From Eudorina sp. 2006-703-Eu-15 (lineage: Eukaryota; Chlorophyta; Chlorophyceae; Chlamydomonadales; Volvocaceae): DNA of 64,000 nt. The stretch spans positions 1,922,001 to 1,986,000 of the forward strand of contig BDSI01000007.1 in NCBI GenBank assembly GCA_003117195.1, in the 5' to 3' direction. Every line of letters starts with the position of its first letter. The stretch's first letter is position 1. Positions 36,973-48,117 of the stretch are shown here, in pieces. The notes beneath the pieces are model-generated. The model had not been told where the DNA came from. It made no database searches and worked only from the letters and a program-made list of their open reading frames with translations. Position numbers and translations under genes: made by a program.

Positions 36973-37049
36973 GCCACAGAGCGGTGCAGCTCATCCTGTC
37001 ATCTGCAAGCAACATGCAGATGACAGGATGAGCTCCCCCGCTCTGTGGC
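36973..37049. repeat. long near-perfect hairpin, 35-bp arms
   Basis: Left arm 36973-37007 (GCCACAGAGCGG...TCATCTGCA), 7-base loop, right arm 37015-37049; two mismatches. Could be a palindromic transposon junction or a small-RNA precursor. Confidence 0.88.
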
Positions 37050-38409
37050 ACAAAGACCTTGTCCTGCCTTTGTGCTGCACCGATTCGGCTCTGGGTGCAG
37101 TGCGGAAGGACGGCAGGTCGGGTCATGCCAGGCCGATGAAGGTGACAGAGAAAGGCTGCAAATTATGCAAAAAAAGAAAGACGCAAGGGATTTCGAGCCT
37201 GCGCTCAATTTGCAACTTGACGCACTAGAAACTAACGCACTAGATGTTTCCAAGTCAGTAATGCCGACGTGCCGGTTATACGGACTCGTCACCGCGACTC
37301 GTCCGACCGGTTAGCTCCCACCCTCGCGCCGCACCAACTGGATACTGTGCGCCTCGTAAGACAGTTCGATCCCTGCTGCGCATTTTGCGGAAATGGCAAA
37401 ATAATCCAGCACGTTTATGTGCGCGTTTTGAAAGAGGGAACAACTGCTCCGCGGCGACTGAGTTCACGCAGTCCACCTCCACCCAGACACAAGACGACAA
37501 GAGCCGTATCCACAAAGACTGTGAAGTGTTTATAGTGAACGTCCGCTGATTCAGGTTTTTATTTGTAAAATCGCATCGTCATCACCTGCAGATTTTCGGT
37601 GTGGTGCGGCTCAGGCAACGACGAGCGATAACATAAGCTGGCTCTTGACGTCATGTCTGACAAGGTTGACCGCGGCCCCCCGGCGACTGGATATTGCAGG
37701 AGCTCCATTAATTATGAAATAATATTTTGCAGAGGTTGGGATAGGTTATCTTGGGATGCATGGCGCTTGCTTGGTACGGTCATTCGAGCCGTTTCGAGCG
37801 TTGACGTTCGAACTCTACTTAGCCTAGCATGGCAACGAGACACACACACCGGACGGCCCTGAATAAAGCTGCTCAAGGCGGTTTGATATTAGCTGCGGTG
37901 TTTATTGATTTTAAAGCGATTATTCCATCAGCCACTGTGGTATCCGTGCTACCCAAAGCAAGTGCATCCTGCAGGATCCTGCACAGGCAAAGGGGTGCTG
38001 TTCGAGGGACCTGAGCCCATCTATGCTATCGATCTTGCCATCTTTCTTTTGTCGGCCTCGACAGGCCAATCAGACAGCGAACTGTCGGCCCCGACAGGCC
38101 CCGACCGGACCCGTCCGTCGCCGTCGGTGCACTCCTTCATTGACGCCCTGTGCACGGAAGCCTTAGGAAGCGGCCCCGACCCGCCAATCCTGATAGCGCA
38201 TTTGCAGGCGAATAAGTTACCAGGTCCACCTGCGGGCCTCATTCGGGCCGGTGTGGCGGTGGCGGAGTTGTGGCCCATCGCATACCCGAAACACCCCACC
38301 GAACCAGCGCATGGCACACGACGGTGTGCGCTGCACCCGCTGGCTGGGTGAGGGGCCCTGGCACCACATTACAAAATCAACGTCCCGCCACGCACCTAGG
38401 GTTGCAGCT

Positions 38410-39050
38410 CCATTAGAACATTAGATCTAATTAGAATAAATTCTAATTAGAAATAATATTAGAAAGTTAGAAGGTCCGGTTTGAGTCGTTTAGAACGTTC
38501 TAATGTCGTAACATTATAATGCCCCGAAACCAGCGCCTGTTTTATATGTAATCGACAGCCCGAAGTCCTTTTGGTCGCTCCAAAATGGCCGATTCCGATG
38601 TCGGGCCGTCAAAGACTGCCACTAAGAAGGACACGTACACTTACGGCACGCGCGAGCTGGATGCGGCGGCCTATTGTGAAGTTTTGAAGGGTGCCAAAAA
38701 CAGCCGGGTGTTGCAGAAGGGCCGGGGCGGTGCGCACGACGAGGAGGTGATGATGAGGTGGATGCAAGGTTTTATTGCGTGCTAAGCTGACGCAGGCGGA
38801 CTCGATAGACAAGCTTGCTGGCGGCTGACTTCGGTGTGTTTCGCGCGCGTCCCCAGTGCTTTGGAGACCGTCTCGGGGTATGGCACCCGTGAGTTTGGCT
38901 GGCAGCCCCCCGCAGGAGTTGCCGAACTCCCCCAATTTTCTAATTAAAACGCGTGCGAAGTAAGAGAGATTACATAGACTTCATTTAACCCAAGTTGCCC
39001 CCTCCCTTCTAATATGTAGATTTGGATTAGAACGCCTTGCATTCTAACGA
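38410..39050. mobile_element. candidate small non-autonomous DNA element
   Basis: The left side (38410-38510) carries ATTAGAA-type motifs four or more times. The right side (38936-39047) carries TTCTAAT/TTCTAAC three times plus one ATTAGAA, i.e. mostly the inverted form. The interior is coherent and includes a clean 66-codon open frame. This resembles subterminal repeats of a DNA transposon, but no target-site duplication or transposase is demonstrated. Confidence 0.4.
38585..38785 (+). CDS. hypothetical 66-residue protein inside the ATTAGAA-bounded element
   Basis: ATG at 38585, TAA at 38783-38785. The product (MADSDVGPSKTATKKDTYTY ... EEVMMRWMQGFIAC) is charged, without cysteine motifs or a membrane segment, and I do not recognise it. 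It could be the N-terminal exon of a longer frame, since GCAAGGTTTTATT near the end resembles other repeat junctions here, or a decayed transposase start. Its position between motif arrays suggests it belongs to the element. Confidence 0.3.
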   Translation: MADSDVGPSKTATKKDTYTYGTRELDAAAYCEVLKGAKNSRVLQKGRGGAHDEEVMMRWMQGFIAC

Positions 39051-40304
39051 TTTATGCAACCCTAGACGCAGCAGCCCGTATACACACCACACCGAGCCTC
39101 GACGGCGGGGAGCCGACCCGCACACAAGAGGAGGCAGGAACCCGTGGGAGACCCTCACAACACAACCGTGTGGAGGGACCCACGGATGCCACCCGCGTCG
39201 CTATATCCACCAAGCTGGCTAGATCCATGCAGGCACCCCAAAAAAGGTTGGTCGCGCTCGCTGCTTCGACAAATTCCTCAAGAACGGTTCCACGCCGGGT
39301 CCCCGCCTTCAGGACGGTGGGGGCCGTACAAACCGCCGGAACGGCTCCATGGACAACTGAAACTACGTCAGGGTTTGGGCGGGTTTCTCACTACACACAA
39401 GGTCATGGGTGTCAACCAGGGTCAAACCTCAAAATAAAAGGCGGCGAGCTGCCTGCCTGCACCCGCGTTTGCCGCATGCGCCTGTATGGGTTTTGGGTTG
39501 CACTGCATGGTTCCGCAGGGTTCCGCAGACCCGCCTGTCAAAATGCCGCTGCCAAATGAGTAATGTCCCGGCGGTGTCCAGGCGCCCTCTGCCGTACCAC
39601 GTTTCAATTGCCTCAATTGATTGCAAAAGTCCCCATGCTTGAAAACCGTACAGCCTCGTACAGCAAGCACTTTCGCCATACGCTCCGGTGACGTTGCTTG
39701 CAGGTTGACATCATTCGCGTTCAATCGCACAGACAATGCGTTATCCGTCACCTTCGGCTGTCCCGGCGACCGCGCTCCTGTTGGATAAGGTTGGATGTGC
39801 TGCAGGCTCAAGGTGAAGGCAAGACGGAAACAATCGCATCGTCGCGCTGCCTGGCGCTGCCTGGCGCTGCTCATTCCCACTAGTATGGTTCGCGCCTGTG
39901 CCGTCCGCCCGGCTGTTGCGAGTCTGGTTGCCCGGTTGAGAAACAGTGGATCTCAAGCTTTCCTGCTAACCGGATCAAGGATTTCTGTCACGCAGTCAGC
40001 CATGTTCGCAGCTTGCAGCTCTTGCAGATGTCGGGTCCGAAGCTGCGAACGTGGCTTACTGCGTGTGCTCATCCGGGGTAACAGAAATACTTGAAATGCA
40101 ACATACGGCTTCGATTCCCTGTGCTTATGGATGCCATAATGATGCGCGAGACTTAGCTCCGAGGTCAGGGGCTGACGTGGTTTCAATAACATAATGCCAC
40201 TGCATACAGCTACATTCGGAATTGTAATTACATAGACGAGAAAGAGAATCTCTTTACTTTTTGTCAACACAGATCTTGTTCCATCTCACTTCAGCCTGCA
40301 AGCC

Positions 40305-40830
40305 ATGGCTCTCACCTCGCTTATGGCTCGCAAGCCCGTGGCCGTGCGCGGCCCAATGGTCGGTTGTTCTCCAGGAGCTATTAACGTGATCCCCAGGCGC
40401 AAAGTGTCCTGTCGCAGCCAGCTTCTGTCGACACTTGCAGAGGTTGGCGACGTCGACGCGCCGATCAGTGTTGTTGTGGGCGCGTGAGTGTGTCGTAGTC
40501 TTGAACACGATCAACTCTGGGTATCGAGATGATTTTCGGGGCTCACTGCGGAAACTTCTTCTCTCATGCAGGGCCGTGGTCATCTCGTTGGTCGCCACGG
40601 CAATCGTCCCTCTTGCTCTGAACCCGGGTACGTTGCTGTGATGCGGGCTGCGTGTCTAACTCAATGTGCTTTGGCGTCTGCCAGTCGGCCTTACTTTGAC
40701 AAGACTTTGACAAGGTCTTTCACCCAGCGCAGGCCAGAAAGCTGCTGACAAGATTTTCTCGGTGACCGAGAAGGCTCCCCTCGACAACAAAAAGTCAAAG
40801 CCAGCTGCGGGCAAGAAGGCGAAGAAGTGA
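40305..40830 (+). CDS. small single-helix membrane protein, probably plastid-targeted
   Basis: Three exons, 40305-40483, 40572-40627 and 40733-40830 (TGA), with good GT-AG sites and closed phases; 110 residues. Residues 1-about 45 are rich in Ala, Ser, Arg and Val with few acids (MALTSLMARKPVAVRG ... RRKVSCRS), like a chloroplast transit peptide. Residues 54-76 form one hydrophobic helix (ISVVVGAAVVISLVATAIVP), followed by LNPGQKAADKIF and a Lys-rich tail. The size and plan resemble small nuclear-encoded thylakoid proteins, but I cannot name a family. Introns are short (88 and 105 bases). A plus-strand TGTAA at 41426 would give a 600-base 3' UTR. It stands alone between repeat regions. Confidence 0.68.
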
Positions 40831-41425
40831 ATGGACGTTCCGTCGACCCACGGGCGACAACTTCCAAGTTCCACGGCGCCATTTGCCCTTAACACGCAAA
40901 CGACAATCCTTCGGCAACGCAGCCCAGTCCGCGACCCTTGTCAAGCCTTCGGTCTCACATGCGCCGAATCCCACCTTGCAACCTGCGCTGGTCCCATCGA
41001 CGGGCGGGGTGTTTCCCGACATGCTCCTCCGTAGATGTGGGTCCTCTGGGTGCGTGGGGCCTCTGGTGCGCGTGTAGTGCTGGTCCGGTGCGGCTGCAGT
41101 GGCGCTAGGAATCGCCATTCAAACTGTGCAGTCGTGACTGACTCTCGCGGAGTCCAGTGGAACAAGACTTGCTCCCACTGCCGCAAACGGGAGCCAGTCG
41201 TGGCCGTGGTGGTGGTCGCTCACTAATAGTGTACGTACTTAATCCTTGGCATTGGCTGGTCCCCAGGAACGGGGTGGTTCCCTGGTGGAGTCGGTGCGGG
41301 GTGCGTGTGATTCGGTCGGTGCGCCTGTGGAGCCTGTCCGATGCGCCGCGGTGGAGCGGTTTTTGCAGTGTGTGGTGAGGAGGCTGCGGCGGTCACCTAC
41401 CGATGATGCCCCTAGCGGGGTCCAC

Positions 41426-41430
41426 TGTAA
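41426..41430 (+). terminator. TGTAA, candidate polyadenylation signal for the 40305-40830 gene
   Basis: First clear plus-strand TGTAA downstream of the stop codon at 40830, followed by an AT-rich stretch (CATAAAATTATG). Confidence 0.35.
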
Positions 41431-41654
41431 CGTCATAAAATTATGAAGATGTCGTGAAAACAAACCCTTACAAGCCGTTGCACACACTCTTGCAGGCCCT
41501 GTCCGGGCCGCAACCCCCCAGCTTCTGAAGGCACCACCACTGCACCGCCAAGCAAGGCCGCCACCTTGCTGCCAGCCCAACTTCGAGTCGTTCGCAGGCA
41601 TGCCGTGCCACTGCCGTACTTGAACGAGTGAAAACTGCACACACACACACATTA

Positions 41655-41700
41655 TTGCGCTGGACTTCGCTTCTCGCGGCTCAGTTCTCTTTTGCACACA
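41655..41700 (-). repeat. CA-linked dispersed repeat
   Basis: The minus strand carries AGAGAACTGAGCCGCGAGAA followed by GCGAAGTCCAGCGCAATA, as at 20584-20632, with CA runs on both sides. Confidence 0.75.
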
Positions 41701-41796
41701 CACACACACCCGAATCCGGGGGAGAGTGCTTCGGCGGTCTCCCGTATGGGGCGGGTTAGCGCCCCCGGCCAGCGTCGGCCCGGCAGATATGTAACG

Positions 41797-41799
<3 letters not shown>

Positions 41800-41860
<61 letters not shown>
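41800..41860. repeat. (CA)n microsatellite
   Basis: About 30 uninterrupted CA units, followed by CGGCCCAGTTTTCTCTTACT, a diverged CA-linked repeat copy. Confidence 0.95.
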
Positions 41861-41862
<2 letters not shown>

Positions 41863-42454
41863 CCCAGTTTTCTCTTACTCACAAACGGCTCAGTTCTGTT
41901 ATACACTCACGACACGTGTTATGGGCTGTGACAGTGTCGTCCAACGGTACCGTACACGACATCCTCTGTTTATCTCTGCCACATCCCACCTTTCTGATAG
42001 GGGACTCGACAGAACCCTAAAACACAGCAGGCCGAAAACACGTCAAGTGTGTCGACCGATTCCCCGTTATCGTCCCAGTGCGGTAAACGCCCGAGTCCGC
42101 AAAACATATTACCGTATTCAGTACAACGCAAAACGTGCATGCCACGTACATGATATCAACAATAATACTGGCCGCAACAGGCCGCAACGGGCTGCAACAG
42201 GTGATGGAGCTGCGTGCAGCGAAGGCGGTCCCCTCTGCCGCCAGTCCCCAACGCGCCCGCCGACGGGACGGGACGGGCTGTGCATCGCAGCCGCCGCATA
42301 TCCTGCGTGTTGGTGCACGACACGACGCGAAACGAAATGCCTGCCGGATTACGACCGACCAAGCGGACCCAACAGGCGCCAGCTTTGACGGATCCCGGCG
42401 CCGCTCGGAACGCCATCGACGGGAAGCCCCCGGCCACGTGGCCACATGCCGGTC

Positions 42455-42569
42455 AGTGCTGGGCCAGATGGGCCCGATGGTCTCGCTGCTGGGCCAGATG
42501 GGCCCGATGGTCCCGCTGCTGGGCCAGATGGGCCCGATGGTCCCGCTGCTGGGCCAGATGGGCTCGTAC
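42455..42569. repeat. 30-bp tandem repeat
   Basis: Nearly four copies of GCTGGGCCAGATGGGCCCGA followed by TGGTCCCGCT. All frames stay open across it because 30 is a multiple of 3, so the open frames here are not evidence of a gene. Confidence 0.92.
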
Positions 42570-43306
42570 ATCTCACCCGGGAGTATCGGATCGATGGGGC
42601 AGGACCTGCTGAGATCGGTCAGGCCCGATGTCGTACACATGTGAGCCGGGGCCCGCAGCCGGCGGGGCCTGCAGTCGAGCTCAATGTGGTACACATGTGA
42701 TGCTTTTAGTAAATAGTAATATATCTTGCGCGTCCTCAGCAATTCGTACTGGAAGACCGATCCGTGATCCCCTAGAGTTGGAGTTAGATCGCACAAAATT
42801 GGATGCGCCCGAAAAGCTCACCACGCGACCGCTTTCTTGCGCCCCAACCCCCGCTCCCACTCCCACTCCCGCTGCAGCCCCGACAGCGTCGACCCGCAGA
42901 CAGACGCTCAAGGGCCAACAAACAGCACGGGGTGGCCGCGCGTTGTCGTACTAATGTACGACTCAGTACGTTGTGCGGGTGCTGTGTGTGCGTGTGTGCG
43001 TGAGGCGTCGTGTGGGCGGCGGCGCTATGGCGCTTCTGTACGCCACGGGCGATGGCGGGATGCCCCCATCTTGCGTCCACGATATGCGCGGCAGCGTTCC
43101 AATCAGGAACTTCTCTCCTGCTGCTGTTACTGCTGCTGTTGCTGCTGCCAGTCCAAATGAAATTGCCTGAAAACGAGCAAAATGTTATTAATGTATTCAC
43201 CTTGTTGCGGGGGGGGGGCCGCTTCGAGGCCGCCCAGTCTGATGGGTCGATGCCTGATGGGTCAATCACTCGATATCGGTCAAAGTGGGTAAGCCATCTC
43301 GGTCGT

Positions 43307-46300
43307 TCAGTTGGTGGGTGAGGTGCAGCTGCAGCAGACTCGCGGCGGCGGCCTGCCAGCTGCTCTCGCTAGCTTCCTGCACACGGGAGACAGGACGGAC
43401 GGATGGACGGTCGGGCGGTCGGGCGGGCGGACTACTTGTAACGGTTTTACAAATGGGGGACTACGGCAAGTCTGGACCCCGGCCGCGGCGCGCATGGCAG
43501 AGCGGTTAGCGCAGCGGGAGCCGGGGAGGCAGAAACGGGAGCTGGGGGAGCTGGGGGAGCTGGGGGAGCTGGGGGAGCTGCCGTACGATGGCAGCCAGCG
43601 CAGGTCCCCAGGCCCCCGCGTGTGTGTCTGGCGGGTAATGTACCGCTGCTGAGCAGGCAACAGCGATAACGGCTGCGTATCCCAGGGAATTCCCAGCTTT
43701 GCCCTGCCGCACCCTCCCCACAAATCCCTCTCCTCCCCTCCTTCCCCTTTCTTCGCTCCCTCCCCCTTTCCCCTCCCCCTCCCCTCCTTCCCCTCTCCCT
43801 CCACCCTTCCATGCTGTGCAAACCCAAAGGTGCGCACCTCATCGCCGCGGTGCACCCCCAGAGGGGAACGAGAGCGCGACGGCGGCCTGCCCTCGGGCCC
43901 AATCAAGCCCAGTGCCGCCCGACCCGGACTGCTCGCCCGGCCAACGGCGGCGGCCCCACAGGTGAAGCTGCCGCCACCGCAGCTCGTGTCGCCGCGACCA
44001 TCCGCTGATGACCGGGGGCTGTAGCAGGGGCTCGCTCCCCAGGATGACCCATGGGTCTCAAGCGTCGGCGTTGGCGCGGACAACGCGCCGCCACCGCCGC
44101 CGCCGCCGCCGGCGATTCGTCTCGGCAGCGTTTCAAGCAGCGCCGCCGCCGCGGCCAGCGCTGACATCGGCGTCGAAGGGTCCAGTCCAAGGCCGGCGCC
44201 GGCGCCGGCGCCGCCGCTGCCGTCGCCGCTGCAGCCCACACGGCGGCGTCCCCGGGCGGCGGCGGCGGCGGCGGCGCCGCCGCCGCCACCGCCGCAGCGA
44301 CCCCGCGCCGCCGTGCGCTTCGTCCCAGCCACGCCCGCTGGGGCCTGCCGCGACCCCGACGGCGAGTGCGGTAGGGTGACGTAGTCGTACTCCTGTCCGG
44401 CAGCATCAACGCCAGTCGATCGGCCGGCGCCGGTTCTGTCATATGTAGCCGCCTTCGCCTTCGCCGCCTCCGCCTCCGCCGCTAAAGCTGTGGCTGCGGC
44501 TGCGTCTCTTCCCGCGGTGCCGTACATCCAGGCGCCCGCGCCGCGGACGCCGGCGTCGTACCCCCTATTGAGGCTGTCGGCGTCGTACTCCCTATTGAGG
44601 CTGTCGGTGTCGTACCCCCTATTGAAGCTGTCGGCGGGGATCGGCGGGCGGTAGAAACCGGTGTCGGTGGCGCTCCGCGGATCCCGCGGGGGGTCGACCC
44701 GTGGGTCACAGCCGAACACAGCTGACGCCGCGCTGATTGCCGAACCCGCGTCGTCGCCACTCAGCTGCCCGCCGGCCGGCACCCCGCCGCCGTACCGCCG
44801 CGGCGGCGTCCCCTGTGACGACAACGGGGCTTCCTCATCGCCGCTGCTCGTACGCGCGCCGCCGCCGGCGTTACCGTTGTTTCCGTTGGCATCAACCGCC
44901 ACGCCGTTCTGCGACCACGCCACCGCGGCTAACGCAGCGACGGCGGATTCAGGGGCTGAAACGCTGGAAGCCAGGGGGTTCACGCCGGGCCGCCCCGGGG
45001 CCAACAGCCCCACACCGCCGCGCTGCATGGAAGCCGTCGGCCGCAGGGCCTTATCCACGAAGCGCGTGGATGACGGCAAGCCCGTCGGCGGCTGCTCCCC
45101 CACGCGATTGCCGCCGCCGCCGGCGGCGGCGGCGGCGGCCGCGGCCGCGGCCGCGGCGGCGGCTGCGGCCGCGGCGTCGCCGCTGCTTGGTGTTACCGAC
45201 GATCGAGAGGGCCAGCTGCTGCGGGGACTGGCGACGACTCCGACGCCGGGCGACTCCGACGCCCGCCTCGACGTCGGCGCGTCCCAGGCCGTGGCGGCCA
45301 GCATCCGCACGGGGATAATCCGGCCGCCGCCGCCGCCGCCGCCGCCACCACTGCCGCTGCCGCCGCCGCCGCCGGCAGCGGTGGAGGCGACGGAGCTCAG
45401 AGCGGCGGCACCGCCGCCGCCGCCGCCGTCGGCGGAGGAGCTTGCACGGACGAGCAAGTCCGGCAGCTGCAGCTGGAGCCCCGAGCTGTTCAGCATCGGC
45501 AGCGCACTACCGCAGCTCCCGTACGAGGACAGCAGCGGCGACTGCGGCGGCGGCGCCGCCGCCGCTGCCGGCGACCGCGGCGGCGGCGGCGGCGCCGGCA
45601 TGACAGCCCGCATGTCGGCGGGTGGTGCCACACCGGCGCCGCCGACGCAGCCCCGAGCCACCGCCGCCATTCCGGGGACACTGCCGCCGCCGCCGCCGCC
45701 GCCGCGTGAGCCCCCGGAACTCCCGTTGATTCCGGATCTGTCCGCGATGGGGATGGGAACGTCGGCTCGGGTCTGATGCGCCATTCCGGGCGCCGTGTTC
45801 CGCCACTGTCCCCGCGTCGCCGCCAGTACGGCAGCCGGCAGCCCCGGCGGCTCGACGGAGAATCGCCCCGGCGCGGCGCGCAGCTCCTGGGCCATAAGGC
45901 CCACCTGGCTGATCACGCGCGAGGGCGGTCGTACATGGGCCCGGGAGCACGCCGTGTGGGTTAGGACGTGGTGTGGCGCGGCGGGTGCGTGACTGGCGCC
46001 GGAACGACGCGCCCTCGCCGGGTCGGCGCTCGGCGGACCCGGACTGGCCCCCGGCGACGCGTCCCGTCGGTCGTCGTCGCCGCCGCCGCGTCGCGGCCTC
46101 GTCAGTGTACGACCCGCGGAGCCGCCACGGCCGTCCGCGTGTGCCGGCGACGTCGGCTCGAAGTACGGCAGCGGCGAGCACGGTGATTGGTGTCCGCTGG
46201 CGGCGGCGTCGCTGGGACCGCGGTAGCCAGCCGCGTAGGCCACCAGCGGCAGCGCCGCCGACGCCGCGGCGGCGGGTTTCCGCGGCGGCGGCGGCACCGT

Positions 46301-46415
46301 TGCGGTTGGAGCGACGGCGAGGACCGCGCCGTTGTAGGAGGACGTGGTGTGACTGTGGGCGGCGCGAGCGAGTCCGTCACCGAACAGGCGCGAGGCATAA
46401 CCTGATGACTCCGGT

Positions 46416-46446
<31 letters not shown>

Positions 46447-48081
46447 GAGGCAGCGGCGGTGGCTGCGGTGACGTCGACGCCGCTCGAACGCAAGAAAGCT
46501 GCGCGGCTAGGTACCGCGCAACGGTTTCGGCGTTGTACGACCCGGAACCCGGGCTGCCGCCGCCGCCGCCGCCGCCTTCCGCAACGCTCCCGCCGGCGGC
46601 ACCGCCACCGCCACCGCCACCGCCGCTCCCGCCGCGGCCGCCGCCGCCGCCGCCGCCGCTGGGCAGGCTCCGCAGCGGCGCCGGCGCCTGCGCCGGTCCC
46701 TGCACACAGACTTGGAACAGGGTATTCAAGGAACTGCACCCGGACAAGCCGCCGTCCGAGGTGGTTGGGGTCAGGGGCACGGCGGTGGGATCCGGACAGG
46801 CACGCTGCGCGCCGCGGTCGGCGGCGCCGCCGCTGGCGCCGCCGCTGGATTGCTGCTGCTCCGGGGGGCCCTCTGGCCGGATGGTGTACGACGGCGGCGG
46901 CTCCGCGGCTACGTCCGTGGTGCGTCGCGACTGCTCCGCCCCCAGCACCGCCATGATACCCGCTCGCAGCTTGTCCTGGCCAGGGCGAGGGCGCAGGTAC
47001 GGCGAAAATAACGTCGTCACGAGGTGTTTGCACGCTACCGTCGTACAGGTGTACGGACGTCCGGAGCGATTGATTCAGTTGGTTTGCCGACATCTGCAGA
47101 CCGTCCCGGGCAGACGGGCGGCCCGAGGCGTGGTACGGTACCCCCCGGCCACAGCCACACCCTTGACGTACTACTGCTCGACACACAACCGCAGCACCAC
47201 ACACACACACACACACACACAAATGTACGGCAGCGCCCGATGCCCGCCGAGCTGCCGCCACCGCCGCCCCGCAGGTCGAAACGTCCCGCCGCACAGACGT
47301 CCCCGCGTCCCCTTGCCCCACACCCCAACGGCCCGGCGCCACATCCCCTTCCACCCATCTCGACTCCTCCGCGTCCCTAACCCTCCCCCGCCCCCGCCCC
47401 CGCCCCCGCCCGCCCCCGCCCCCGCCCGCCTCCGCTTCCCGCGGTCGCCCCACGCCATTCATGGCAGTGCATTGGGAGTCACACCGGACCCTCCGCCCGT
47501 TTGCGCCTGGGGTTGGGTTGTGGATCGGGCGGTTCTCTTGTCGTACTCCCGGCAGCGAGACCTGTGTCCGGCTCCGAAACCCCGGGCCCCAGTACGACAC
47601 GCGCCGTTCCCCCCCTGGACTCACCGCCAGGGTGCTCCCCAGCGGTGTCGGCACGTGGGCCTCCCGCCGGCTGTCGTCCATAGCCCTCAGGAGCGCGGCC
47701 GTCAGCTGCGAGCGGGGCGTGGCGCCCCCGCCGCCGGCGCCCTCACTGCGCTTCAGGTGGTCCAGAGTCAGGGTGGTGGCCTCCACCGCCTCCTGCATGG
47801 TGGCCAGTTCGCGGCCCAGGGCGTCCGGGTTGTTGGCGATGGAGGCCCAGCGTTTGCGGCGGCTGGGGTCCTGTGGGAGGAAGGGGAGGTGCGGGGATAA
47901 CAGAGGAGGGCAGGGGAGGGGATATAGGAAATTGGTAGACATTTACAAACTGCGCTGCTGCCAGAGCGACGGTTCGACTGGGGAGGGGAGGGGAGGGCAG
48001 GGTGCAGGAGACTGGTGGGGAAGGGGCGGGAGGGAGGGAGGGAGGGTAAGGGAGGCGGAGCATAACGTTGTCTGTGGAGAT

Positions 48082-48117
<36 letters not shown>

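Larger units (their letters stand above)
34895..40304. other. AT-richer intergenic island with transposon-like fragments
   Basis: Roughly 5.4 kb between the kinase start and the small plastid-type gene, visibly lower in GC than the flanks. It contains a splice-site-bearing repeat (35695-35745), a 35-bp-arm hairpin (36973-37049), an ATTAGAA-bounded element (38410-39050) and short open frames with no recognisable domain. No gene with supported exons was found. Confidence 0.55.
40831..43306. other. repeat-bearing intergenic region
   Basis: Holds the 3' flank of the small plastid-type gene (TGTAA at 41426), CA-linked repeats, a (CA)n at 41800-41860, a 30-bp tandem repeat at 42455-42569 and a twice-repeated GTACACATGTGA (42634, 42690). 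No gene seen. Confidence 0.5.

Noticed and set aside
42017..42796. 259-codon minus-strand frame with Gly-Pro-Ser repeats
   Set aside because: Generated by the 30-bp tandem repeat whose length keeps all frames open.
43490..43520. tRNA-like D-arm sequence (GGCAGAGCGGTTAGCGCA)
   Set aside because: No acceptor-stem pairing and no T-arm (GGTTCRANNC) within 80 bases.
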